A stretch of 64,000 bases of DNA from Gigaspora margarita (GCA_009809945.1 WTPW01000061.1:381048-445047); one strand, 5' to 3'. Positions 21,240 through 34,244 are shown, counted from the first letter of the stretch. Numbers and translations are program-made. The notes: generated from the letters alone by a model not told the origin.

Positions 21240-24019
21240 GTTCTCTTCACCATGATCTCAAACACATAGCTTCTTGAACTGTTTTACAATCCAACTAGTT
21301 TCTCTTGTCAGTGACCATATCTCCACTTATGCTGAACATCTGTTCGCTCAAAACACTTGTTACCAGTATTGGAAGAATATCACGAGCAAATTTTGCGAGA
21401 TTTGGATAACATGATTCATTATTTCGCCACCATTCTAAAATATCAATATTTTTACTTGTTCGTAGTACTAGTAAATATGTATCTATTTCACTTTGTTGTT
21501 CTACACATAATCGCTTGTACATTCGTGCTATTATATTAGATGGTTCTTTGGTCGTATAAGCTGCATCTTAACTAGAAACAGGCATATAGTCATTTTTATA
21601 TTTGTTTGTAGTACTAAAAAACAATATTAGTTGTTGATTTTTATAATATATTGCATAATTTGTACTACTAACTTACATTTTCTTAATTTGATTAATAAGT
21701 TGTGATTGCCATTTGAGACTTTCAAAATACCCAAGTTTAAGCTGTGGATCTAATATTACTGCAGCAACATTTAGTATATTTAATTTTAACAATATCCTAA
21801 AAGCTTCATGGTTGTAGCCTCACACCCGTGAGCAAGCTATTGTGGAATGTTTTCTTTTTTTGCAGCCTTATTAAGTATTTTAACTAACAAATAATAGAGA
21901 GAGATAACCATTGACAAAGTTGGATATTCTTGTTTTGACATCTTGACTGTTGCTAAATTAAATAAAATATTAAGAGTTTTTTTAAAAAAAAAAAGTTGAC
22001 TAAGTCGTTACTAACCTTCTTTAAATAGTGCTAAAATTGAAACAAGAAGTTTAATTTTTTCCAATCTTCCTCAGTAAGTATGTATTGGCATAAATCCAAA
22101 TTGGTATGAGAGATAGCGTCTAGCATGATTCATAATACTAATGCACGAGAACATTTTATAGGTAGAGTTCTACCGAGTAGGACATCAAGAATCAGCTTTA
22201 AAATCCTTATATTATGTATTGGATACAATATTTTTAACTTTTTACGATGTATCTTCGATCCTCTAATACCTTTGATTAATGCACATAACAAAAAAAAAAT
22301 TAATTCACTAAATGCATTTATTTGTTAAAAAAAATACAAATAAATAAACAACCATTTCTAATTTCTTTCCTATATTATTAAAAATACTTTGTACTACAAG
22401 ATTTAGGATATGAGAGAAGCATCATACTAATTGTTGTTTATTATCAAATTGAATACCGGCTGATGAAATTGAGTCAAAAAAGTCTTGTAAAAATCTATCA
22501 TTAGAAGTCACATTATCACGCGTAATCGCTATTATTTTAGAAATAATTTCTATTGATCGGAGACAGTTTCTATGGCACTAGCTATTTCAGCACCCGTATG
22601 TTGCCCATCCATGTGAATAAAATTGAGTAAAAGATGGTTTATCGACCATGATGCGTCTAGGTAATGTATGGTAACTGACATGAATGATTTGCATTATTAT
22701 CGGTTGTCCAAATATCTGTCATGATTGATATGTGCCCAGGAACTTCTTGTAGCTTTTTTCAAAGTCATTTACATTCTTCTTCAAAATTCCTAGTTATGTG
22801 CCTTTTTATTGTATCAGATGACAGTGCTAAAAAAAAAATAAATTAAATTAAAAATTAAAAAAAAACAAAAAAAAATAAATTAAAAATTAAAAAATAAATT
22901 AAAAATTAAAAAATAATTTAAAAATTTAAAAAATATAAAAAAAAATATTAAAAATAATTAAATAAATATCTATTGCTTGGGGTTCCAAATATGCGAATAT
23001 TTCTCTAAGACCATCATCTTCAATTATGTGAAATGACTGGTTATGTTTAATAATCCATCATTTAATAAGGTTAATAAATTTCTTAGAATCAAAGAGTTCA
23101 CAATCTTGATCTGTAGCCTAACAATTTATATATAATACATTTCAAAAAGCTACAAGGTATACTGTATGTACAAAATTTAAAAAAAAAATAAAAAAAAAAT
23201 ATTAAAAATAAATAAATAAATATCTATTGCTTGGGGTTCCAAATATGCGAATATTTCTCTAAGACCATCATCTTCAATTATGTGAAATGACTGGTTATGT
23301 TTAATAATCCATCATTTAATAAGGTTAATAAATTTCTTAGAATCAAAGGGTTCACAACCTTGACCTGTAGCCTAACAATTTATATATAATACATTTCATA
23401 AAGCTACAAGGTATACTGTATGTACTTTTTTTTTTTTTAACTTATGGCTTTGCTTTTGAGCATATCTAAAACAGATACATTTTGTGGTGGCTCTGTATTT
23501 GGTTCATTCGATCCTTTTAATTCTGGTACCTTCTTTTTATATAGGTGAATGAGATGTTTTCGGAAGCTTGAAGTTGATCCATTCTTACAGATTTTAAAAC
23601 CATTACCACAATGATCACATACTGCTATCAATACTATTAATTCTTCTTTATTTTTAATTTTTTTTTCTTAAAATGGTTCCATACAAACGATCTATAAAAT
23701 AAATACATTGTTATTACTTTATAATATGAAATTAATACAGTACTAAGTTTTGAATAAATTACTTATTAGTTGCATTAGTTTCAATTGAAGTTAATGATTC
23801 ATTATCATCAAATTCATTTGAACCAATCGTATTTGTTAGCTCCTGAGTAGTATTGTCATTATAAAGTTCATCATGAGGTTCGTCGTGAGGTTTGTCGTGA
23901 GGTTCATCATGAAGTTCGTCGTAATGTTCATCATAAAATTCATCATAAGGTTCACCATATAGTTTGTCGCAAGTTGCTTCATAAATGCCATCATATAGCA
24001 TCGCACTTGAGCTCGACAT
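21240..24019 (-). pseudogene. hAT transposase pseudogene, multi-exon
   Basis: It begins at the ATG at 24019 with an acidic 80-residue leader of Asp-Glu/His-Asp-Glu-Pro repeats. An intron follows (about 23761-23694, ending TTTTATAG). Next comes a BED zinc finger: SFVWNHFKK, CDHCGNG, then SSFRKHLIHLY (to 23437). Then come a duplicated exon (LIK-stop-WIIKHNQSFHIIEDDG), the catalytic-region motif IMTDIWTTDNNANHS (about 22730), DNVTSNDRF, CFSHILNLVVQSIF (about 22400), and the C-terminal dimerisation domain ILEWWRNNESCYPNLAKFAR followed by SVLSEQMFSISGDMVTDKRN (21295-21522). Several stops replace Trp and Gln codons, so no active protein is possible. Confidence 0.8.
22971..23425 (-). repeat. Tandem duplication of one transposase exon
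   Basis: 22971-23175 and 23222-23425 are nearly identical. Each includes the 3' splice region, the exon coding NQSFHIIEDDGLREIFAYLE and the A-rich stretch after it. Both copies share the same TGA stop, so the duplication followed inactivation or both changed together. Confidence 0.8.
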
Positions 24020-24117
24020 AATGTGTTGTCTTTATTTATAAAAAATGGGAGGCAATGTAATAGTAAAAAAAAAAAAAACTTTGGCTTTTAAAATCAGTAA
24101 CATAGTATGCCAATTCA

Positions 24118-24120
<3 letters not shown>

Positions 24121-24158
<38 letters not shown>
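24121..24158. repeat. Poly(A) run of 38
   Basis: Uninterrupted A on the plus strand (T on the coding strand of the adjacent hAT). With no duplicated flanks it reads as a slippage tract rather than a retroposon tail. Confidence 0.9.
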
Positions 24159-24160
<2 letters not shown>

Positions 24161-24751
24161 TAAAGTAATCAACATGCAAGTGTGCTATTAAAAACCTTTT
24201 TCTTGTACAATTTATGTAGTAAAAAAATTTTGCCTTATGCAATTTTACTATTAACATTCAGATCGAAAATAATTTTTTTAATAAACCAGGTCAGTCTGGG
24301 TACTATTGGTCCAGATCTCTCTCATGTCTCGAACCTGGTTGGGTTCAAAAAATCATGGTTTGACCTGGCCCGAAAGGCCAGGTTCAGGTTGGGTCTTCAG
24401 TTTGGGTCTGAGGAACACTAACTAATAGTATATACTTATCAGGTAAATTGGCAGAACTTATCATAATTTACATCTGCTTTTACCATAGTATGTATATATT
24501 TGTAATATGTAGAAATGTATGAATTGTTGGTTATTAATAATAGTATGAAACAGACACATATATATATCAAAAGCCCACTTTATAAAATTCAAATAGAATA
24601 CTCAATTCATAAAAATTAAATGATAAAAAAAAAGGATACATCAAGTAAAAGTCAAGAAATTTTCTAATGAACATGAGGCATTTAAATCTTTTCAAGAATT
24701 TAATATAAGAAATATTGTTAACCGAACATATAGTACTAGCTACAGAGCTAG

Positions 24752-25036
24752 TAGGGTTTCTCAAATTCAAATCAAATCAAATATTAAGTCAATTTGAATT
24801 TGATCAAATCAAAGTGACTCTGATTTGAATTTGATTTGATTCAAATATTTGGATTTGAATTTGATTTGAATTTGAATTTTTAATAATAATTTTCAAATCA
24901 AATCAAATATTTGTCAAATCAAATCAAATTTTGTCAGATTTGAATTTGATCAAATCAAATATAGTCGAATTTGAATTTGAATTGATCAAATATTTGATTT
25001 TAATATTTGAAGTTCAAATCAAATTGTAGAACCCTA
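24752..25036. mobile_element. hAT MITE, AATCAAAT-word family, copy A
   Basis: TIRs TAGGGTTTCTCAAATT and (inverted) TAGGGTTCTACAATTT. agagctag at 24744-24751 and 25037-25044 is a perfect TSD. The whole 285 bp consists of AATCAAATCAAAT/ATTTGATTTG words around a short AT core. Copy B (51382-51666) is also exactly 285 bp. Confidence 0.95.
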
Positions 25037-25200
25037 AGAGCTAGTATTATAAATTTGCTTTTAGTCTTGAAAGAGCCCATGTATGTATCTATAATTAGTA
25101 AAACATATTATATAGCATGTAAAAAAAAAAATAAAAAAAATAAAAACTGAATAAAAATAAATATAAAATTTTTAACTTATCTTGGTAGTAATATCTAAAT

Positions 25201-27115
25201 GGAAAAATCTATGGCAGATATGATGAATTTTATTCATCTAATAATAAAGAAAGAAATAATAATGATGAAGCATTACCTTCAACATTAACATTTATTTTGA
25301 ATTTGAAGGGTGTCAAAAAAAGAAAAGCAAGAAAGCCAGAAAGTTTATATAAAAGTTTTTTAAAAAATATAAATGTACAATACTTCTACTAGATAATCAA
25401 TAGGAAGAAGTTGAAAAAGCTCAGTGCTTATTTGAAGAATGTAATACAAAGTCTTTGTGAAGTGGCTCAACAAGCAACTTAATAACACATCTTAGGGATA
25501 CCCATCATGTTACTAAATAATCACTTGCAGATTAGCCAGTAAAAGTTTATCAACAAACAATTCAGCAAGTACTAATGAAACCCTATTTATCTTATATTTA
25601 AAAAAACTTACACATCAAGTTGCATGCTATATAGTTTCACATGCTCAGCCTATTCATCTTGTTGAAGTTAATAACTTTAAGCTTTTGTTAAAAGGGTTTG
25701 ATTCTTGTTTTAAAATGCTATGTGTTAGTACAATAAAAATAATTATATTTGATACCTATACCTTAGCAACAAAACAAATAATAAATCTTATTTTAAAGGC
25801 ATCTGATACAGTTTCTTTAACACTTGATATTTGGTCTTTATGAGCACATGATAGTTATCTTGGAATTACTTGTCACTAGCTTATAGATTTATTTGAGTTG
25901 CATGAGATTGTACTTGAGATTAGAGAGTTAGATAATTATTGCACAACCGATATAGTTGAATTAGTTAATTTTGTTCTTGATAAGTTTAATATTAATCATC
26001 AAAAGATCTTTTCTATTACTACAAATAATGGAGCGATTGTCAAATCTGCTATACAACAAATGGGCATTACTAATATTAAGTGTGCTGGACATACATTGCA
26101 ACTAAGTGTAAATTTAGAGCTAAAGCAAGTTGACAAGCTTATTTCAAAATACAAAATACTAGTTTCAATTTTGTCAAAAGAAAAAAAATAAAGCAACTTC
26201 ATGAAGCTCAGTTGCAAATTGCTCTGGAACTTAAAGATCCACTAGATGCTATTAAAGATGTTAACACCAGATGGAACTCTACCTTTTATTCCATTAAATG
26301 TTTTGTGCATTTAAGACCTGCTATTATGCAATTATACTTAAACCCTTAACAATTATACTATTAGGAAGCCTAGAAGAGGAGCAGAAACAATGAGTTCTTA
26401 ACTTTTTTCAGAAGAAGAATTTGAATTATTGAAAGAACTCATTGAAATTCTTTTCCCTTTTGATAATACAATAAATTTTTAAGTGGATCCAAATACCCAA
26501 TGCTTGGTTTTATGACTCTAATGTTAGAAGTACTTGCATGTTAGCTCAAATACTTTACTGGACAAAATAACAAAGCAAAAACACAATTTCGAATAATTTA
26601 ATTAAAAGGTGAAGAGACCCAAGTAAGGTTGGCCTATGCTGCTCTTTTCTTGACCCGAGGTTTAAGCAATTAAATTTCTGTACTAGAGATTTATATTACA
26701 CAATGATCCAAGTTATGCATTGTCAATTTAATGAATTGAATTTAACTAATGATAATACTGTACCGACTAACAATAATAATATATCGTCACATTAATGCAA
26801 AAAACTTAAAATGGCAGAACTTTTTCTTATTCACAAACAGAAAATGTTATACCCAATGAATTTGACCATTATTGTGAACTACTAGAAGTATCTCTTGACA
26901 AAGAATACTGTTCTCTGGCTTGGTGGTGCCAACACAAATCTCTTTTCCCTACTTAGCAATTTTAGCAAGACGATATCTTGTAGTGCTAGCTTCTTCTGTA
27001 TTATCTGAATAGTTATTTTTAGATGCTAGTAACTATATAACAGATAAGTATATCAGGCTCAATCTAGATTTATTAAAGCAATTGGTATTTCTTAAAAAAA
27101 ATAAGAAGCATTGAT
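25201..27115 (+). pseudogene. hAT transposase pseudogene of the 24-kb composite
   Basis: Fragments in order: a BED-finger remnant (SGSTSNLITHLRDTHHVTK, about 25455-25520), LTLDIWSL (catalytic Asp, about 25830), ITCH, LFELHEIVLEIRELDNYCTTDI, FSITTNNGAIVKSAIQQMG (normally TTDN, so the Asp is lost), CAGHTLQLSV, then after a frameshift at about 26190 DVNTRWNSTFYSIK. The C-terminal dimerisation domain is LAWWCQHKSLFP, LAILARRYLVVLASSVLSE, YITDKYIRLNLDLLKQLVFL (to about 27115). Stops occur where the family has Trp or Gln, consistent with TGG or CAG decay by transitions. Confidence 0.8.
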
Positions 27116-27748
27116 ATTTTTTCTACTTAAGCATTTATTTTTACATTTTATTATGTATTGAACATTTATTATGATAGGTATAATAAGAATTATATAATTA
27201 TATTTTTTATATCTTGCCAAATTTTGACTGCTTTATTATTATTTATTATTAAGTACTGTACGATATAATTCAACTCATAAGTATCTTTGTTAAATATTTT
27301 CTATTTTAGTTTGAGTAATTGATTATGATTTAAGCTTCATCATACTTACAAATATTTTACTTTAATATATATGGTAATTTATAAAAAGTTGCTTTAAGGG
27401 TGTAAAAAACTATTCATTCTTCTATTTAATTTTAAATTTATATATTACTATTTGACTGCTTCTGCTTATTTATTTTACATGAACTTGGTGAGTAGAATAT
27501 TGTCACAACTGATGCAAAAATTGGCTGATATTGAAATTTGGGCCTCAATTTAAAACTATAAGCCCTGCTAAAATCTATATACACTTTTTAAATATCAAGC
27601 CTATTCCAAACCCTACCTTAACCCTATAGGAAAAAAACAAAAAAAAACACCCCAAAAAATTTTAAAATTTCAGCATCAGCCGTAAAATAATTATTGTTTA
27701 ATACAAACTTACTGTTATTTATTTTAAACAGTTCTTATGTGTTTTGGG

Positions 27749-28971
27749 CAGTGTTTAAATTTCAAATTGAAAGTTATGGTTTCAAAAGAGCATAATTTAA
27801 ATTTTTATTGTTCTCAAAAACTTTTTAGTGTTCATTATATATTAAATATATTGAACATTAATTTTTAAAGAATGTTCATGTTTATATTAGCTTCAAACAA
27901 TATTAAAATATATTATTTATTAATTTACAGCAAAATTAATTCAAATTAATAAATCAATAATATAATAATTAATTCTATGATCAAATTTGCACCATTCTTA
28001 GTATGCTAATTGAAAATTAAGCTTTTCTTACACTGCACTTACTCACTTGTAGTTTAACATATAGTGAATTAAAGTTATATCTAACTTTTAATAATAAAAT
28101 AAGTAGATTATAAATAAATAACTTATGCTCTGATAGTTTAATATAGTAAATAAAATAATTTTTGATAGTTTAATATAGTAAATAAAATAATTTTAATAAA
28201 GAATTTATTGTTAATAGAATAATAACCTATTTGAAAATAAATTCTATACTTACAATTCACAAACTAAGTTCATGCTTATCTATTAATAATTTTTTAAACT
28301 TTGTATATGATTCTTTGTATTTTTTCAACATAACACAATATATTATATAATTTAATTTCTAATAATTTTGTTAAAACTTCAAGTGCTTTTTATATTTGCT
28401 CATAGTAAAACAAGCCTTTCTATAATATTTTACTAATGCTACTATTGGTTAATGCAATAAATTAAATCCAATTACTTTGTTATTTAACTATTTAAACTTT
28501 GTACTAACAAATAATTCTATGTCTTATTTATTTGCTTAGTATTAGCATATCATTTGACCCAAATCATCTATATATAAGTCTATACAATACTGATACTCTC
28601 AATATAAAAAACACACTACATGGCTAATGAATGTTTTATTTTAAAAATCTTTAAAGGCTATTTTCTTAAATATTTATTTGTTACCCATATTGTAAAACTT
28701 TAAACATATGACTGGTGGCTGTACCGGTGATACAAGATGGGTTGGCAGGCGGATCAGGGACCAGAGGGTTTAAATAGGCAATGCTGGTATGCGGGTTGCA
28801 GGTATGGCAGCTAGTGTAGGACCCTCGGGTGGCTACTTAAATAGGCAACCAAAAGTTGTAGGTGTGGCTAGTTGTACTCTCATCAATGTAACAAATGCCG
28901 GTATTCCCTTAAGTGGATACCAACGGCCCTAATATCTTGAATAAAAAATTCCCAGTTCCCGAAGACGGACA

Positions 28972-29009
<38 letters not shown>

Positions 29010-29271
29010 TTAAACATATGTGCTACATATAGTATATATATATGTACAGAATTTGTTATGATCAAATTACATTATCAAATGATAAACATTTTATATAAAT
29101 TATTGTTCTCATTAGTAAATCTAGAACATAAAAATTTTATAAATGTTCTCTTTGAGAACATTTAAGCGGATAAAATGTTCTCAAATAAGAGAACCTTTTT
29201 TAAATATTAATGTTCTTAAAAAAACTCAAATGTTCATTGAGAACCATGAGAACATTAAATTTTAAACACTA
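27749..29271. mobile_element. hAT-like element, TGTTCTC-word family
   Basis: TIRs CAGTGTTTAAAT and (inverted) TAGTGTTTAAAA. gttttggg at 27741-27748 and 29272-29279 is a perfect TSD, and the neighbouring satellite units give the empty site GTGTTTTGGGCCTTC. GAGAACATT/TGTTCTC words occupy 29090-29260 and weaker ones 27800-27885. No transposase. It carries a retroposed insert at 28711. Confidence 0.85.
28711..29003 (+). mobile_element. Polyadenylated SINE-like retroposon
   Basis: aaaactttaaacatatg occurs at 28694-28710 and again at 29004-29020, a 17-bp TSD. The insert is unusually GC-rich for the window, contains a partial internal duplication around TTAAATAGGCAA (about 28770 and 28838), has AATAAA near 28939 and ends in about 30 A. 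I see no convincing pol III A or B box and no similarity to the LINE 3' end here, so it may be a SINE or a processed copy of an unknown transcript. Confidence 0.8.
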
Positions 29272-29973
29272 GTTTTGGGCCTTCTAATTTCATCAGCAAA
29301 TTTATAGTAGTAAAATCTTTCAAAAGATCTTGTGAACATGCAAAATCTTTCAAAAAATTTCACATATCACAATAATTTGAAATATTTTAGTTTCAAAATA
29401 TTTTGAAAATGTTTTTGAAATATTTCAAAAGTGAATTTGAAATATTTTTTGAAATAATTCGAACTATTTTCAAAATATTTTAGATCTGGGAAACCAAGCT
29501 GGATCAGTAGATCTGTAATGTGAATTATACCAAGGGTGCATTTGACTATATTTTCAAAATATATTAATATGTATCAAAATTAATCTACAAATTTTGTATT
29601 ATATGACTAGATTAGATATTTGTTTATAATTAGAACTTCTATATTGTTCTTTTCATTTCCTTTGTTTTTTTACTTTTGTTTAGTTTTTTTTTTGGCTTTT
29701 GCTTTGTTTTTTTTTATTTACCGGTATTTATTTTAATTTTTTTTACATTTTACAACAACTTTAAATTGACCGACCAGGTTGAAAAATCAGCTTAGCCAAT
29801 TTTTTTAATTTTGACTATGATCACTAATGTGAATATATATATTGTTTATTTATTTCTAAAAAATTTTAAAATTTTGTGAGAAGCTATACTAAGAGGTCGT
29901 GAAGTAGAAAAAAACAGAGAGTCAGAAAACATGTTCCATTTTATGTTAAATAAGGGTTTGATAGACTTGCCAA

Positions 29974-30960
29974 ATGGTGGAAGCAAGAAGAAACAAAACC
30001 TACACAGAGAGGAAGAGGAATAGAAACCCGTATTATTTCATATGGCTGTCTAGGGAATGCAAAAACAATGTGCTTAAAACATACACCTTGGATATGTCAG
30101 AAACGACGACAAGCAATTACAACCTTGTAGTAACCAAAATACTAACAGATATAAATAGGGGTTGAGTAAGAGCTGCAACATGTAGAAGAGCAAAAACAAA
30201 AAGAATTGAATTAGATGCAGAAAATATAAAAGATGAAGACTGGACTGCATATGCTCATCACCTGGATAAAAGATTGGAAACAATATAGGAAGAGTATTAG
30301 AAAGAAAATAACATCAAAAAGGTGCACAATCAGGAGATTTAGACAAGGGTTGGAAACTGATCAAAGAAGGTATCATTGTATTGGTAAATAAGCACCTGCT
30401 ATCGTTCAGAGTATACAAAGTGAGAAACTGCAAAAAATAAGAAAGAGAGTCAAAATTCTAAGCAAATTGTATAGAAGAAACAAATATAATATAGGAAAAA
30501 GCATTGAAAAGAGTGACTATTATGCAATACACCAAAACCTAGAAGAGGAGAACTCAACGCAAAACAGTTATTTAGTTTGGTCAGAGGAATTAGGAAAAAA
30601 GTTAACAGAAAAATGGAAGACTGAACACATCATTTGGCACATGATGCGAAATAAGGCCGAAGAAGAAGACATGCAAAAATGCATAGAAGCAAGAGGTGAA
30701 ATGATTATTTCAGATCAACAAAGGATGTTAAATAGTATATTGGATTGATACGGAGACAAGATAGTAATAGATAGATTAGTGGTAGATAAAGAGGGAGAGG
30801 AGATCCTGCTAAATGATGAAGTAGAAGTAAAGAACCACATAGCAGAACACTTTGAAAATCAGTATAGCTCTAGAAAGATAAAAGTGGAAAAAATGGATAA
30901 CAAATAGAAGGAGCAATATAGTCCAATTGAAGATATAGATGGAAACTAGTACAAGGAGCT
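29974..30960 (+). pseudogene. LINE N-terminal region, degenerate
   Basis: Lys/Glu-rich fragments in two frames (for example DWTAYAHHLDKRLETI at about 30237 and the 93-residue stretch at 30467-30748 with SYLVWSEELGKKLTEKWKTE). They lie just before the RT and probably represent the linker between endonuclease and RT in this clade. No catalytic motif is recognised and there are several stops. Confidence 0.5.
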
Positions 30961-30969
30961 AACTGAGGA

Positions 30970-32420
30970 GATAGTGAACAGGAATGGCTAGAAGCCATGG
31001 AAAAGACCAAAAATAACTCAGCACTAGGTGCATCTGGAATAACATATCTGGTACTTAAAAAAGTAAACTAATAAAATACTGCGAACATTTGCAATCATGT
31101 GTATAAGAAGTGGAAAAATCCCAAAAGAATGGAAAAAGGGCTTACTGTACGCAATACCCAAAAATGAATTTTGGAACTATAACCTTAATAACATCTGACC
31201 AATAATGTTATTAGAAATACTGTGGAAAACAACAGTAAGAATAATTAATGGAAGAATAAGTAGAATGATTAAAGACAAAGGAGTACTAAAAGGAAATAAT
31301 TTCGCAGGCTTGCTCAGAGATTCCACAAGCACCCAATACAGATAATGAACAATATAATTGAGGAAGCAAAAGAGAAAGGGAAAGAACTCTGGGTTTTATT
31401 GCAAGACATAAAAAAGGCATTTGCCTCTGTAAGCCTTCTTATGCTCAAACTACCAATGGAAAGAATCAAAATACCGCCGAGGGTCATAGAATTTTTACTG
31501 GACTTATATAATAATCAGAAAATTGAAGTCATCATAGTGTTTGGTAATAGCTGAGAGGTAAATGCAAAAGACGGTATTGACCAAGGGAAGATGGTGTCTC
31601 CTTTAATGTGGAGAATATTCTACAATCCCTTGTTGAGAAAGATGCAAGATCAAAAAAGCTTGGGATATGATATATCAGTGCAATGACCAGCTGATATAGT
31701 AACAGAAAAGACAGACAAAATATTATGAGATAGGCAGCAATGGTCTATGCAGACAATACCACGTGGATCGCAAAGTCAAAGGAAGACCTAAAATTGATTA
31801 TAAGTATAGCTAATGAATTTTACGAAATTAACAACATAAAAATAAACAGAAAGAAATCAGAGCTCTTAGTAATTAATAGCAATGGTATGAAGTTAAATGT
31901 TGAAGTAGGAGAAAATAAAAGCATAGTGCAGGCAAAAAATGCAGATCAAGCAGTAAGATTCCTAGGAGTCTGGCTAATAGGAAAAGGAGGAAAAAGGCAT
32001 GTAAATAAAATAATCCAAAGAGAAATAGATGCACTAGTGCAAGTAGCTAAGAAAAAGAGGATCACGTTGAGTCAGCTAATATATATAAACAATAAGGCAT
32101 TACTGCCAAGGCAGAATACAGGCTGCAAACAACATTTCCAAGTAAAAAAGAATGCGAAAAGCTGCAACAGCCATTTTTAAGAATATTAAACCAAAAAAGT
32201 GGTCTAGCCTTGAACACGCCAAATAGTATATTGAGTCATAGAAACATAGTAGGGATGCAATTTTTATGGAATAGTCACGTGGCACATCACATCATGGGAC
32301 TAACAATAAAACTTAACGATACTGAAGGGGCAGATAACTCAACGGAGATCTGTATTAGACAAGCACAAATTTACAACAAGTGCACAAAATCGATAGTAAG
32401 CTTAGAAAAGGAACAACTAA
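30970..32420 (+). pseudogene. Reverse transcriptase domain of the LINE
   Basis: Motifs in order: NNSALGASGITYLVLKK (about 31010), KIPKEWKKGLLYAIPK (31115-31165), PIMLLEILWKTTVRIINGRI (31200-31260), LQDIKKAFASV (motif A with its Asp, about 31400), GIDQGKMVSPLMWRIFYNPL (motif B, about 31575), and MVYADNTTWIA (31740). The last should be YADD, so the second catalytic Asp is Asn by one G to A change. NIKINRKKSELLVIN is the following motif D/E region. Stops at about 31070, 31200, 31550 and 31685 confirm loss of function. Confidence 0.8.
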
Positions 32421-32422
32421 AT

Positions 32423-32601
32423 AGAACCCCGAAATATACATAGATAGGTCAGGTTAATTATAGGGTTACTAAAAAAGGAAAGATCTGCAGAAAAAAACCA
32501 AAAATAAGCAAAAATTTACTATAAATAGAAAAGATCTGCATAAAAAACCTCAAAAATAAGCAAACTCACACCTGACCTATCTATGTATATTTCGGGGTCC
32601 T
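32423..32601. mobile_element. hAT-like MITE inside the LINE reading frame
   Basis: Ends AGAACCCCGAAATATACATA and (inverted) AGGACCCCGAAATATACATA, then GATAGGTCAGG. aactaaat at 32415-32422 and 32602-32609 is a perfect 8-bp TSD. Removing the insert plus one TSD copy joins LEKEQLN to AIEVTHNMALQVIREAH in frame. Same family as 14691-14864. Confidence 0.92.
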
Positions 32602-33489
32602 AACTAAATGCCATAGAAGTTACACATAATATGGCACTTCAAGTAATTAGAGAAGCACATGTTCTAAGTTTCAAATTTTAAGTAGGACACATGGAAAAAT
32701 GTTTAGAAATTGCGAAAAGAGGAATGGAGATACGAAAGGTACTACGAAAGGACTTAGGAAAAAGCTTTCAAAGTGGACAGAATTTACAACTATATTTGGT
32801 AGAGCAGCTAATTAATAATGATAGCGAAAGAATGCTAACAAGGGAACAAGTAAGAAATATAAGGAACAAGAAAGGTTCTGGGAAAAAGCCGGAGTGGTAC
32901 AAGTTTCTAGAAGAAAAGATAATTGAAGATAGGAACACAAGACAAGTCAAGAGCAAATTTAGGCAAATAAATGGAAACGTGTATGTGATACAACTAGAAT
33001 TAGTGCAAATATCAAGTAACGGCTAAAAACACAAAATGATTGTTTTTGGTAACGGAATCAAGGGAGCACAAATAGAAAAAGTAATAGGAAGGAAGGGCCC
33101 AAAGTGAACTATGATAGTAGAACACTAGCAGAAGAGTGAAAATAGTAGTAGTACAAAACAAGAAATTGCATAGTGCAGTGGATGCAAAGAAAACCAAAGA
33201 AAGGATAGAAACTCGTGTATCGTATATAAAAGGTTCAAAAGTGAGAAATGGGCACTAAACAAGCGACTAGTTAAGAAATCAGAAAGTAAGATCCTCTGTG
33301 AAATAGATCTAATAAATATAGAAATAATAGCTGTAGAAGATCCAAAAAAGTTAAGTATAGAGAATCAGCAGGTAGAACGAGTAGTAATTAGCTATCGGGA
33401 GAGCGAGATATTGAACGAATGGATCCCAAATACCAAAATATGAAAGAAGTTAGAAGAGTTGAGGAAAAAGCTCCAAAGAAAAGAAAATT

Positions 33490-34214
33490 GGGATATCGTT
33501 ACAGATGGTTCTATAGAGGTAATAGAAGTACAGAGTAAAAGCGTATGTAAATGACAATTAGGGATCAGATTTAAAGCTTACCCAATGAATATGAATCCTG
33601 AGAAGTTTAACGAAAATATAAGTTTTCAGGAAACAATAATTGACTAGCCATCATCTACAAGAGCAGAATTAGAAGCTATTGCAACATTGCTGCTAGCTAT
33701 ACCATGCAAGACGAGAGTAAGAATACTCACCAATAGTAAAAACACGATAAATTTGATCAACCAAAATATAGTACACAGTTCAGCCCAGAAGGAGCTAAAA
33801 TTAAGTAATAGAAATTGGCTAAAAGCAATTAGAGACTGTATTCAAAAAAAGGAGATAAACCTAGAATTAGTCAAAGTAAAGGCGCATGCAGGAGTAAGAG
33901 CCAATGAGGAAGCGAATAAACTTGCAAAAGAAAGTGCCAGTAGAGGTGAAGGATTTAGCTTGAGTAGTAGATGGACTAAAGGTTTAAGAATTATACCAAG
34001 GTGGAATAATCACATAGTAGATAGACTGTTAAGGAAGTTTGTGCAAGAGGTAATTACAGCAATTTATGATGTTGGGTGGGCAAGCTCAGCAGCAATAGGT
34101 TTGAACATAAAAAGAGGAAATAGTATAACGGAAGTAGATTGGAAAAGCACATGGTTGTATTTGAATAAAGTAAAAGGTAGAAACTGTTTCAATAAAAAGG
34201 GTAGTAAAAGGTAG
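33490..34214 (+). pseudogene. RNase H domain of the LINE
   Basis: NWDIVTDGS (first Asp, about 33490), STRAELEAIATLLLAI (Glu, about 33655-33700), RILTNSKNTINLIN (Asp replaced by Asn, about 33720) and LVKVKAHAGVRANEEANKLA (about 33870-33930). The order and spacing fit LINE-type RNase H. The 175-residue open stretch at 33687-34214 is the longest in the window. Loss of one catalytic Asp and an upstream stop at about 33553 make it inactive. Confidence 0.75.
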
Positions 34215-34244
34215 GTACATAAAATTAAAAAGATAAATAAGCAG

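Larger units (their letters stand above)
20871..24420 (-). mobile_element. hAT element with BED-type transposase relic
   Basis: TIRs TAGAGTTCCTCA and (inverted) TAGTGTTCCTCA. actaatag is found at 20863-20870 and 24421-24428 (perfect 8-bp TSD). GGTCGGGTTGGGCCAGG-type words occupy 20880-21000 and 24285-24415. At 3550 bp with a minus-strand transposase it is a near-complete but inactivated autonomous element nested in the 24-kb composite. Confidence 0.9.

Noticed and set aside
24064-24158. Poly(A) tracts as retroposon tails
   Set aside because: No flanking duplication and no body upstream; they lie inside a hAT near its 5' end.
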